The notes under the pieces were generated by a model. The model searched no databases. It saw nothing but the letters and a program-made list of their open reading frames with translations, and was not told where the DNA came from. From positions 1 through 18,770 of the forward strand of contig JAZQQT010000012.1 of assembly GCA_045629205.1 (NCBI GenBank): DNA of 18,770 nt, given 5' to 3'. Both the position numbers and the translations under genes were made by a program. Origin of the DNA: JAZQLP01 sp045629205 (GTDB taxonomy: Bacteria > Bacillota > Clostridia > Oscillospirales > UBA644). Shown here piece by piece: positions 7,736-15,005 of this stretch. The stretch's first letter is position 1, and each line of letters begins with the position of its first letter.

Positions 7736-10030
7736 ATGAATAAATCATTTCTGAAAATTGCTTCCGCAGTTTTATCTTTTATTCTTTTACTGTCTGTTTT
7801 TACAGGATGTTCCGAGAAAAAAGAAGAATTCAACCCGGAAACAGTATATTTTATGAATGCGACATCAAAAACCTTAAATGTCGGAGTTACAGACTCCCTT
7901 ATGGTTCTTGACAGCAGTGACGGAAACAGACTATACAGCACATCATGGTCAAGTTCTGATCCTGCGATCGTAAGTGTTGACACGCAGGGTATGATCACCG
8001 CACTTGCAGCAGGAAAAGCAACGGTATCGGCAATAGTATCATTTACGGATGATACACCTTCACTTACATTACAGTGTACCGTTGATGTTATAAACACAAC
8101 GATTCCGCTTCAGGGGATCTCTTTCAAAGAAACCGAAACAACAACAGATATAAACCAGGCTATTTCACTTAATATCACATTTACCCCCGTGAATGCTACC
8201 AACCAGAATGTTACTTTTATTTCAAGTGATGAAACGGTAGTTATGGTCAATCAGTCAAGCGGAATCGCCGTTACAAAAGCCCCCGGAACGGCAACAATTA
8301 CAGCGACATCGGAAGACGGCGGATTTACAGCAGAATACGTTATTAACGTAGTAGTACCGGAAAATAAATTTGAAGGTTTATCATTAAATAAATCATCCAG
8401 AACAATTTATATCGGAAATACTTATACACTGAAAGCAACTATGAACCCCGCAGATGATACAGCAATAGTCACATGGACTACAGACAACCCTGCCGTTGCA
8501 ACAGTTGATAACGGAATCGTTACGGCAATAGCAAACGGAACGGCAAATATTACAGCATCATATAAAGATAATATCGATACATGGACAGCGACATGCAAAG
8601 TCACGGTCAAAAAAGAATCCACGACCGAAACCGTTAAAGCAACGGGCGTAACTCTTGATAAAGATAAAATAACCGTTAACAAATCCTCAACGGATACAAT
8701 TAAATTCACTGCGACAGTTAAACCGTCCAATACAACCGAAACAGGCAAATGGTCTTCTTCTGATACTAAAGTTGTAACAGTAAACGAAAAAACAGGCGTT
8801 ATTACGGTCAATCCGGAAGTTGATTTAACAACCGGTAAAGCTTCGGCAACCGTAACATATAAAGTCGGCAGCGTTGAAGCAAGCGGAATTGTCGTTGTTA
8901 TCGCAGACGACGTTACGATTGTTGATCCGACATCTATTGAAATCATATCAAAACCCGGCAGCTCATTCGGTAAAAACTCAGCTCCGTTTACATGTGAAGT
9001 TAAAATTCTTCCTGAGGACACATCCGATAAGACTCTTATCTGGACATCAGCGGATGAAACTATCGTCACTGTTGCCGACGGTGTTATTACACCGGTTTCA
9101 GTAGGAGAAACTACAGTGTCCGTAAGATGCAAAGCAAATGAAACAGTAAATGCGACATTTGTTGTCAAAGTTATCGAAGAAGTTGTTTCGGTAACCAAAA
9201 TCGAATTGAATCTTACTGCGATCTCGCTTAATTCAGGTAAATCGCTGTCACTTGCCGTTGATAAAATCGAACCCGAAAACGCATCCGATAAAACAATTAT
9301 CTGGACATCCTCGGATGAAACAGTAGCAACAGTTGACAATAACGGAAAAGTCACGGCAATTAAAGCCGGAAAAGCAATAATAACGGCCGCAAGCAATTCC
9401 GACAAAGACATTAAAGCAACATGCGAAGTTACCGTTGACGGCGGTGTTCAGCAAGGAACAGTTGAAAAAACAGAAAATATTTCAATGAAAATTGCAGACG
9501 TAAAAACACTTAAAATATCAACCGAAGCAACATCTGCAGTAACATGGAAAATTGTAAGCGGCGCCGATTTCATTTCCGCAGAACAAGTAACCGAAGGATG
9601 TAAAGTAACCGCATCTGCAGAAGGAACAGCCGTTTTAACCGCTGAGTATGATAACCGCAAAGATATCTTCAACATTACCATCACTACAGGAACTTCTTTG
9701 GAAGATGAATTCAGTTTTGATGTTGATTCCGTTTCATTCACTGTCGGTGACACTGCCGCAAAAACAATCACATTCAGCACAACGAAAAAAAAGAATATCG
9801 GAACCGTTACATTTGAAATAACGAATACCGCGCTGCCTTTCAGTTATGTTGTATTTGAAAATAATACCTCCAGGCTTTCCTCTCAGGAATTTTCCGACAA
9901 CAAAATCACTTTCAATCTGAAATTAGATGACAACGCGGTTGCAGGCTTTTCAGCCACACTGAAAGCGACATATATCTTTATTGACGAAAAGGTTGAGATT
10001 TCAATTCCGATTTCGGTAAACGCTCAATAG
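7736..10030 (+). CDS. Surface lipoprotein with six to seven Big_2 Ig-like domains
   Basis: A 764-residue exported protein. Residues 1-25 form a lipoprotein signal: basic start, hydrophobic core and the lipobox FTGC with Cys25 as the predicted lipidated residue. The mature chain starts SEKKEEF and continues as tandem bacterial Ig-like (Big_2) domains at about 36-119, 126-207, 213-291, 303-389, 399-480 and 486-567. Each shows the W(S/T)S(S/A)D..V..V..G.(I/V)T pattern or a variant of it, such as IWTSSDETVATVDNNGKVT. A seventh, degenerate unit spans about 574-651, and a beta-rich C-terminal domain (about 657-763) has no family I recognise. There is no LPXTG or catalytic domain, so anchoring should be by lipid alone. 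A stalk, adhesin or cell-surface scaffold role is inferred from architecture only. It has its own strong promoter and terminator. Confidence 0.9.
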   Translation: MNKSFLKIASAVLSFILLLSVFTGCSEKKEEFNPETVYFMNATSKTLNVGVTDSLMVLDSSDGNRLYSTSWSSSDPAIVSVDTQGMITALAAGKATVSAIVSFTDDTPSLTLQCTVDVINTTIPLQGISFKETETTTDINQAISLNITFTPVNATNQNVTFISSDETVVMVNQSSGIAVTKAPGTATITATSEDGGFTAEYVINVVVPENKFEGLSLNKSSRTIYIGNTYTLKATMNPADDTAIVTWTTDNPAVATVDNGIVTAIANGTANITASYKDNIDTWTATCKVTVKKESTTETVKATGVTLDKDKITVNKSSTDTIKFTATVKPSNTTETGKWSSSDTKVVTVNEKTGVITVNPEVDLTTGKASATVTYKVGSVEASGIVVVIADDVTIVDPTSIEIISKPGSSFGKNSAPFTCEVKILPEDTSDKTLIWTSADETIVTVADGVITPVSVGETTVSVRCKANETVNATFVVKVIEEVVSVTKIELNLTAISLNSGKSLSLAVDKIEPENASDKTIIWTSSDETVATVDNNGKVTAIKAGKAIITAASNSDKDIKATCEVTVDGGVQQGTVEKTENISMKIADVKTLKISTEATSAVTWKIVSGADFISAEQVTEGCKVTASAEGTAVLTAEYDNRKDIFNITITTGTSLEDEFSFDVDSVSFTVGDTAAKTITFSTTKKKNIGTVTFEITNTALPFSYVVFENNTSRLSSQEFSDNKITFNLKLDDNAVAGFSATLKATYIFIDEKVEISIPISVNAQ

Positions 10031-10042
10031 TATAAAAACAGT

Positions 10043-10076
10043 TATCACCCACACGACCGTGTGGGTGATATTTTTT
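10043..10076 (+). terminator. Terminator shared by the convergent lipoprotein and esterase genes
   Basis: TATCACCCACACG (10043-10055) is matched exactly by its reverse complement (10058-10070). With a realistic tetraloop this is a 12-bp stem, followed by TTTTTT (10071-10076). On the minus strand the trailing sequence is a weaker T run (ACTGTTTTTA), so it may also stop transcription from the esterase gene, whose stop is 12 bases away. Confidence 0.92.
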
Positions 10077-10087
10077 GCGCTATTTAT

Positions 10088-10915
10088 TTATCCGAGAATA
10101 TGCTTAAGCCATTGTTCGCAGCTGTTTGTCCATGTGTGCACCGTCGGGTAATCATTTCCCCCGTCGTTGCCGTCGGCAAGACCGAGCCCATGATATCCGG
10201 TTGAGAAAACATGCAATTCGGCTTCTACGCCGTTTTTCCAACAAGCCTGCGCATAAACGAGACTGTTAAGATAGCTCATTTCATCCGTGGCCGTTGTCCA
10301 TACAAATGCCGGAGGAGTATCGGAACCGACCTGCTTTTCGATAGAATAATATTCCATCATATCCGGTTTTCCGTAATCATCTCCGAGAAGCATCTGCAAA
10401 GAATACTGATGTCCGAAATCATCGGAAGAAATGACGGGATAACAGAAAACAGAGAAATCGGGACGTGCGGATACAGCATCAATATCGTCGCGGACTTCGA
10501 TTTTCTTATCATAGTGAACAGAAAGATCACCTATAAGATGACCTCCTGCAGAAAAACCGAGAACACCGATCTTATTCGGATCTACTCCGAATTTTTCGGC
10601 ATGTTTACGAACGTAGCTGATTGCACGACGTCCGTCTGTATACGGAACAGGATAACGATAAGGAGAATAACGGTAATTAACGACAAAAGCGTTATAGCCG
10701 ATCGAATTAAGCCACTTCCCTATCTGCCAGCCCTCGTTATCGACAGCCCTGAAAAAATATGCGCCTCCGGGGAAAACACAAACGGCAGGTTTGAGTCCTT
10801 CGGAGTTTTCGATAATAAACGGAGTAACAGAAGGAATTTCCTGATCTATCGACTTATCAAAAAAAGGGATATCATTATCCCAAAGCGGAATATCGTTCAC
10901 CTTATAATCAGGCAT
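10088..10915 (-). CDS. Alpha/beta-hydrolase, BD-FAE/acetyl-esterase-like
   Basis: A 275-residue cytoplasmic alpha/beta-hydrolase, taking the ATG at 10915 (MPDYKVNDIPLW). A longer reading from 10990 is possible but would run deep inside pduL; the chosen start has GGAGAAAT about 8 bases upstream. Residues 45-52 read VCVFPGGA, the oxyanion-hole region where many relatives have HGG. The nucleophile elbow GFSAGG places Ser122, and Asp211 (TATDEMS) and His242 (TGYHGLGL) complete the expected triad. The pattern and length match the BD-FAE/Aes-like esterases that remove acetyl or other small acyl groups, often from carbohydrates; the actual substrate cannot be read from sequence. No signal peptide is present. 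It overlaps pduL by 8 bases, so the two are almost certainly cotranslated. Confidence 0.85.
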   Translation of the reverse strand: MPDYKVNDIPLWDNDIPFFDKSIDQEIPSVTPFIIENSEGLKPAVCVFPGGAYFFRAVDNEGWQIGKWLNSIGYNAFVVNYRYSPYRYPVPYTDGRRAISYVRKHAEKFGVDPNKIGVLGFSAGGHLIGDLSVHYDKKIEVRDDIDAVSARPDFSVFCYPVISSDDFGHQYSLQMLLGDDYGKPDMMEYYSIEKQVGSDTPPAFVWTTATDEMSYLNSLVYAQACWKNGVEAELHVFSTGYHGLGLADGNDGGNDYPTVHTWTNSCEQWLKHILG

Positions 10916-11480
10916 TGATTTCTCCGTAAACAACGCCTTTGCATCCGGCGGCATTGGATTCGTCGGTATCAATGTGCATAGCCGGAGCAAATTTGGGGCT
11001 TACACGACATACAACATCGCCGAACACAAGAGATCTTCCTTCGGATTCGATTTTTACAGATACGATCTGTTTATCGGAAACGCCGAATTCAGCTGCGTTT
11101 TCGGGAGTAAGATGAATATGTCTTTTTGCTGCGATAACGCCTTTTTCGATTACTACTTCACCGCAGGGTCCGATAAGAGTGCAACCTTCGGTTCCCTCGA
11201 TGTCGCCGGACTCTCTGACAAGAGCATTTACGCCGATCGTTCTTGCATCCGTAAGAGAAATTTCAACCTGGCAAGCACTTCTTTCGGGACCGAGAATGGA
11301 AACGTTTTTGATTTCATTTTTAGGTCCTTTGACCGTTACTCTTTCTTCGCAGGCAAACTGCCCGGGCTGAGAGAGATCTTTTTTTGCAGTAAGCTTATGG
11401 CCTTCACCGAAAAGAACGGCGAGAGCTTCTTTTGTAACATGAACATGACGTGCTGATGTTTCTACAAGAATTTTATTCAT
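10908..11480 (-). CDS. pduL: PduL-type phosphate acyltransferase
   Basis: A 190-residue PduL-family phosphotransacylase, which interconverts acyl-CoA plus phosphate with acyl-phosphate plus CoA and is unrelated in fold to Pta. Two halves of the PduL barrel are visible. RHVHV (His12, His14), Glu73, RHIHLTPENAAEFGV (His121, His123) and MHIDTDESNA (His169) correspond to the metal ligands of the family. The protein starts almost directly at the first barrel motif, so the N-terminal encapsulation peptide of microcompartment PduL enzymes is missing, and no shell genes are nearby. A cytosolic role in acetate or propionate formation, in place of Pta, is the likely reading. The ATG has a good AGGAG site. 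It is first in a two-gene unit with the esterase, suggesting a link in acyl-group metabolism that is inferred only. Confidence 0.9.
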   Translation of the reverse strand: MNKILVETSARHVHVTKEALAVLFGEGHKLTAKKDLSQPGQFACEERVTVKGPKNEIKNVSILGPERSACQVEISLTDARTIGVNALVRESGDIEGTEGCTLIGPCGEVVIEKGVIAAKRHIHLTPENAAEFGVSDKQIVSVKIESEGRSLVFGDVVCRVSPKFAPAMHIDTDESNAAGCKGVVYGEINA

Positions 11481-11507
11481 TGATATACACTCCTGATATT
11501 TTTTTTT

Positions 11508-11513
11508 ATCATA
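11508..11513 (-). promoter_or_regulatory. Possible extended -10 promoter for pduL
   Basis: On the minus strand, TATGAT (11513-11508) is preceded by TGTGA, giving an extended -10. The only -35-like element, TTTACA, is 20 bp away, which is too long for normal spacing. The stretch ATACTGTGATAT recurs exactly at the metG promoter. The expected start lies about 20 bases upstream of the pduL ATG. Confidence 0.45.
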
Positions 11514-11606
11514 TCACAGTATAAATGATTAAGTGTAAATATTTTATGAAATTATTATTAATTAAGTGATTTCATTGTTTTTTTCTTTTTTTTCAATATT
11601 TTATAC

Positions 11607-11635
11607 TTGAAAAAAACCGTAAAATAAGATATAAT
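11607..11635 (+). promoter_or_regulatory. Predicted sigma-A promoter for efp
   Basis: TTGAAA (11607-11612), a 17-bp spacer and a perfect TATAAT (11630-11635). Transcription would begin near 11642, giving a leader of about 24 nt with AGGAGG (11652-11657) placed 8 bases before the ATG. Confidence 0.8.
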
Positions 11636-11665
11636 AAAGAAAAATGTTCTCAGGAGGATCAATAT

Positions 11666-12223
11666 ATGTACTCTGCCGGCGATTTCAGAAACGGCGCAAC
11701 TTTCGAAATGGACGGAAACGTTTATTCCGTCGTTGAATTCCAGCATGTAAAACCGGGAAAAGGCGCAGCTTTTGTCCGGACAAAAATCAAAAACGTTATT
11801 ACGGGTTCCGTACTTGAAAAAACATTCTCACCCACAGATAAATTCCCGCAGGCATTTATCGAAAGAAAAGACATGTCTTATCTTTATAATGACGGTGATC
11901 TTTATTACTTTATGGACAATGATACTTACGAACAGATTCCCCTTAATGCGGATATTCTGCCCGATAACTTTAAATTCGTAAAAGAAAACATCATCTGTAA
12001 AATCCTTTCCTATAAAGGAAACGTATTCAGTGTTGAACCTCCTTTCTTTATTGATCTTCAGGTTACCGAGACAGAGCCTGCTGTAAGAGGCGATACTTCA
12101 AACAACGCTCTTAAAAATGCGACACTTGAAACCGGCGCAGTTATAAAAGTTCCGCTTTTCATCGAAGAAGGCGAAATGATCAGAATCGATACCCGTGTCG
12201 GCGAATATATGGAAAGAGCCTAA
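11666..12223 (+). CDS. efp: Elongation factor P
   Basis: A 185-residue EF-P, which binds between the ribosomal P and E sites and helps peptide-bond formation at consecutive prolines. Length and all three beta-barrel domains are normal. Domain I begins YSAGDFRNGATFEMDG and has the tip loop HVKPGKGAAFVR with Lys32 at the apex, the position modified or used unmodified in different bacteria. Domain III ends with the conserved NATLETGAVIKVPLFIEEGEMIRIDTR region (about residues 150-177). The basic apex loop lacks the proline-rich surroundings of the Bacillus 5-aminopentanol type, and no modification enzyme (epmA/epmB, earP or ymfI-like) is in the window. It has its own promoter and a strong AGGAGG site, and is followed 12 bases later by a zinc-ribbon gene. 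Confidence 0.97.
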   Translation: MYSAGDFRNGATFEMDGNVYSVVEFQHVKPGKGAAFVRTKIKNVITGSVLEKTFSPTDKFPQAFIERKDMSYLYNDGDLYYFMDNDTYEQIPLNADILPDNFKFVKENIICKILSYKGNVFSVEPPFFIDLQVTETEPAVRGDTSNNALKNATLETGAVIKVPLFIEEGEMIRIDTRVGEYMERA

Positions 12224-12235
12224 TCCGGACTGAAA

Positions 12236-12664
12236 ATGGACTATCTTAGCAACAGAATCGACGATATAAAAAAGAAATTCAAAGAACTTGAAATCTCAAA
12301 AGAATCACCGGAATATAAACTGATCAACGAAGCGATTGCTTTACTCGGTGATGTATCCGCTCAACAGGATCTCGCAAATAACCGTATAGCCGAACTTGAG
12401 GAATCAATGGATCAGTTATACGAAAATATGAGAGATGTTCAGGAGCTTCTTATAAAAACTCTTGACGCCGATGAATGGACACCTTCTTCCGAAAAGGAAG
12501 ATGAAGCTCAGGACGAAAACGAACGAATAGACGACTTTTATACCGTTCAATGTCCGTTCTGCGAAATGCTTTTCATTATCGAAAAAAACGAGATAGATGA
12601 AGATATAGAATGTCCGTATTGCAACAAAATGTTTTCCGCTTCGGAAAATATCGTAAAGCAGTAA
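12236..12664 (+). CDS. CD1247-type coiled-coil/zinc-ribbon protein of unknown function
   Basis: A 142-residue acidic protein. Residues 1-75 (MDYLSNRIDDIKKKFKELEI and following) resemble the 'CD1247 N-terminal domain' found in Clostridia: a helical start, a conserved INEAIALLGDV block and a coiled coil. An acidic linker (about 78-100) leads to a C-terminal zinc ribbon with CPFC (Cys106, Cys109) and CPYC (Cys126, Cys129), and NKMF after the second pair. The zinc ribbon suggests nucleic-acid or protein binding, but no function is established that I know of. It lies 12 bases after efp and before a terminator, so it belongs to the efp transcript, a link with translation that is contextual only. 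The ribosome site is weak, suggesting translational coupling. Confidence 0.82.
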   Translation: MDYLSNRIDDIKKKFKELEISKESPEYKLINEAIALLGDVSAQQDLANNRIAELEESMDQLYENMRDVQELLIKTLDADEWTPSSEKEDEAQDENERIDDFYTVQCPFCEMLFIIEKNEIDEDIECPYCNKMFSASENIVKQ

Positions 12665-12678
12665 ATGATTCATAATGA

Positions 12679-12706
12679 AATATGGGGTGAGAGCCCCATA
12701 TTTTTT
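12679..12706 (+). terminator. Terminator of the efp unit
   Basis: AATATGGGG (12679-12687) pairs with CCCCATATT (12694-12702) around a 6-base loop, and the T run continues to 12706. It lies just after the stop of the zinc-ribbon gene and before the metG promoter. Confidence 0.9.
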
Positions 12707-12725
12707 ATTTACAAAATAAAATCGC

Positions 12726-12754
12726 TTGCATATTAATATATACTGTGATATAAT
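12726..12754 (+). promoter_or_regulatory. Predicted extended -10 promoter for metG-HPr-uvrC
   Basis: TTGCAT (12726-12731), a 17-bp spacer and TATAAT (12749-12754), with TG one base before the -10 box. The -35 is weak (three of six), but the extended -10 is perfect. The leader is only about 30 nt, too short for a T-box riboswitch, so metG is not under T-box control here. Confidence 0.75.
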
Positions 12755-12789
12755 AATAAAAAACCTAATTATATTATTCAAGGTAAATC

Positions 12790-14715
12790 ATGAAAGAAAA
12801 ATTCTATATAACCACAGCAATCGCATACGCATCACGCAAACCGCACATAGGAAACACCTATGAGATTATTTTAACGGATGCAATCGCAAGATTCAAAAAG
12901 ATGGAAGATTACGACGTTTTCTTCCTTACGGGAACAGACGAACACGGTCTGAAAATCGAAGAATACGCAAAAGAAAAAGGTATTTCACCCAAAGAATACG
13001 TAGATGAAGTATCCGGAGAAATCCGCCGTATCTGGGATAAAATGAATACCTGTTATGATAAATTTATCAGAACAACAGACGGATATCACGAAAAAGCCGT
13101 TGCGAATATTTTTAAAAAATTATATGACCAGGGCGATATCTATAAAGGCTGCTACGAGGGTCTTTACTGTGTTCCGTGCGAATCCTTCTTTACGGAATCT
13201 CAGGTCGTTGACGGTAAATGTCCCGACTGCGGCAGAGAACTGAGAGCCGCAAAAGAAGAAGCGTATTTCCTCAAACTCTCAAAATATCAGGACAGACTGA
13301 TTAAACACATTGAAGATAACCCGGATTTCATTTCACCCGAGCCAAGAAAAAAAGAGATGCTCAACAATTTTATCCTGCCGGGTTTGCAGGATCTCTGTGT
13401 TTCGAGAACATCTTTTAAATGGGGTATTCCCGTAAGTTTCGATGACAAACACGTTATTTACGTATGGATCGATGCTCTGTCAAATTATATCACTGCGCTT
13501 GGTTACGATGTTGACGAACAGGATAAATTATATAAAAAATTCTGGCCGGCCGACGTTCACGTTATCGGAAAAGATATTCTCAGATTCCATACGATTATCT
13601 GGCCGATAATCCTGATGGCGCTCGGCGAACCGTTACCGAAAAAAGTATTCGGTCATCCGTGGCTCAATTTCGGCACAGACAAAATGAGCAAATCAAAGGG
13701 TAATGTAATCTATGCCGATGAATTGGCTGACGTTATCGGCGTTGACGGAGTCCGTTACTATGTTCTCTCACAGATTCCGTTTGCATCCGACGGTTCGATA
13801 ACTTACGATTCGATAGTTGAATGTTATAATAACGATCTTGCAAATAATCTCGGCAATCTCGTTTCGAGAACAATAGCAATGACCGTTAAATATTTCGACG
13901 GTATCATTCCGACAAAAGGAACTGCGGAAAACGATATTGACATATCGCTTATCGATACCGTAAAAAAGGCAGTTCAGGACGCTAAACTTGCAATGGACGA
14001 GCTGAGAGTTGCAGATTCTCTTGAATCCATTTTCTCCGTTTTCAAGAGAGCAAATAAATATATCGATGAAACATCGCCGTGGGCTCTTGCAAAAGATCCG
14101 GAGCAAAAAGATCGTCTCGGAAACGTTTTATACAATCTTCTCGAGGCAATCAGAATCGGTTCCGTTCTTTTACAGGCATTCATACCCGAAACGGCAAAGA
14201 AAATACTGGGTGCATTAAAAACCGACAAGAATTCGTTAGAATCGGCTTACGAATTCGGCACGCTCGAATCCGGAACCAAAATCGAAGCAATCTCACCGTT
14301 ATTCGCAAGACTTGATACGGAAAAAGTTACGGAAGCATTAACGAAAAAGTCCGAGTCTCAACCCGAAAAAACGGTTGAAAAGCCCGAAGGAATCGCGCAG
14401 ATCGGGATAGATGATTTTATGAATATCGAGTTGAGAACAGCAGAGGTCCTGGAGTGCTCCCCTATCGAGAAATCAGATAAGCTCCTTAAACTCATCGTTG
14501 ATCTCGGATATGAAAAACGACAGGTCGTATCAGGTATCGCAAAATATTATAAGCCATCCGAAATAATAGGTAAAAAAGTTATTCTCGTTTCAAATCTCAA
14601 GCCCGTTAAACTCAAAGGAGTTGACAGCAACGGAATGATCCTCGCATCGGGAGAAGAAGATGTCAGAGTTATTTTCCTTGATCCTGCCACACCTAACGGA
14701 CAAAGAATCCATTAA
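12790..14715 (+). CDS. metG: Methionyl-tRNA synthetase
   Basis: A 641-residue MetRS, which charges tRNA(Met) and initiator tRNA. The Rossmann catalytic domain begins FYITTAIAYASRKPHIGNTY with the HIGH-equivalent HIGN at 19-22, and TGTDEHG at 48-54. The connective insert has a single zinc knuckle CVPC...CPDC (Cys127, Cys130, Cys144, Cys147). KMSKS lies at 298-302 with VWIDALSNYITALG at 225-238. The alpha-helical anticodon domain spans about 340-500, and after a linker a C-terminal EMAP-II/Trbp-type tRNA-binding domain (about 533-641, IGIDDFMNIELRTAEV onward) is fused, as usual in Bacillota. AAGGT precedes the ATG. It is the first gene of a three-gene unit with HPr 17 bases downstream and uvrC. 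Confidence 0.97.
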   Translation: MKEKFYITTAIAYASRKPHIGNTYEIILTDAIARFKKMEDYDVFFLTGTDEHGLKIEEYAKEKGISPKEYVDEVSGEIRRIWDKMNTCYDKFIRTTDGYHEKAVANIFKKLYDQGDIYKGCYEGLYCVPCESFFTESQVVDGKCPDCGRELRAAKEEAYFLKLSKYQDRLIKHIEDNPDFISPEPRKKEMLNNFILPGLQDLCVSRTSFKWGIPVSFDDKHVIYVWIDALSNYITALGYDVDEQDKLYKKFWPADVHVIGKDILRFHTIIWPIILMALGEPLPKKVFGHPWLNFGTDKMSKSKGNVIYADELADVIGVDGVRYYVLSQIPFASDGSITYDSIVECYNNDLANNLGNLVSRTIAMTVKYFDGIIPTKGTAENDIDISLIDTVKKAVQDAKLAMDELRVADSLESIFSVFKRANKYIDETSPWALAKDPEQKDRLGNVLYNLLEAIRIGSVLLQAFIPETAKKILGALKTDKNSLESAYEFGTLESGTKIEAISPLFARLDTEKVTEALTKKSESQPEKTVEKPEGIAQIGIDDFMNIELRTAEVLECSPIEKSDKLLKLIVDLGYEKRQVVSGIAKYYKPSEIIGKKVILVSNLKPVKLKGVDSNGMILASGEEDVRVIFLDPATPNGQRIH

Positions 14716-14732
14716 AATACGGGGTGAACATT

Positions 14733-15005
14733 ATGACAGAAAAAACCATTACAATAACAAACGAGGTCGGTCTGCACGCAAGAGCAGCCACACTTTTTAT
14801 CAAGAAAGCAAACGATTATAAATCTTCGGTGTGGGTCGAATCGGCAGGAAGACAGGTAAACGCAAAAAGTCTTCTCGGCGTTCTCTCTTTAGGTATAATA
14901 CAAAACACCGAAATAAAAATCATTGCGGACGGCGTTGACGAAAACGATGCCATAGCCGGTCTGATTTCTCTGATCGACAGCGGTTTTATGATTAAAGAGC
15001 AGTAA
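14733..15005 (+). CDS. HPr-family phosphocarrier protein
   Basis: A 90-residue HPr-type protein. Taking the ATG at 14733 rather than the upstream GTG at 14724 puts the active-site histidine exactly at His15 (GLHARAA) and the regulatory serine at Ser46 (NAKSLLGVLSLGI), and leaves GGGGTG as a well-placed ribosome site. His15 is phosphorylated by enzyme I in PTS sugar uptake; Ser46 is the HprK target that in Bacillota mediates carbon catabolite repression through CcpA. Crh proteins lack His15, so this is HPr-like and not Crh. The usual proline after HAR (HARPA) is alanine here. No enzyme I, permease or hprK gene is in view. It overlaps uvrC by one base (TAATG). It could be the main HPr or a second, regulatory copy. 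Confidence 0.9.
   Translation: MTEKTITITNEVGLHARAATLFIKKANDYKSSVWVESAGRQVNAKSLLGVLSLGIIQNTEIKIIADGVDENDAIAGLISLIDSGFMIKEQ

Noticed and set aside
8422..9411. Long minus-strand open frame (329 codons) opposite the Ig-like lipoprotein
   Set aside because: Low-complexity Ser/Thr/Val-rich translation caused by the antisense of repeated Big_2 codons; no promoter, ribosome site or recognisable motif, while the plus strand has a clear lipoprotein.
7736..10030. CRISPR or tandem DNA repeat array
   Set aside because: The repetition is at protein level (diverged Ig-like domains of about 80 residues); the DNA is not a regular repeat-spacer array.
10211..10918. Plus-strand open frame of 235 codons opposite the esterase
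   Set aside because: The minus strand encodes a complete alpha/beta-hydrolase with its catalytic triad; the antisense product is Arg/Ile/Cys-rich with no family features.
10974..11456. Plus-strand open frame of 160 codons opposite pduL
   Set aside because: Pure shadow of the PduL reading frame; composition unlike a protein and no ribosome site.
12755..12789. T-box or SAM riboswitch upstream of metG
   Set aside because: The predicted leader is only about 30 nt, too short for either, and no stem pattern is visible.
14724..14735. GTG start three codons upstream for the HPr gene
   Set aside because: It would bury the ribosome site GGGGTG within the start and shift the active-site histidine away from position 15; the ATG at 14733 fits both.
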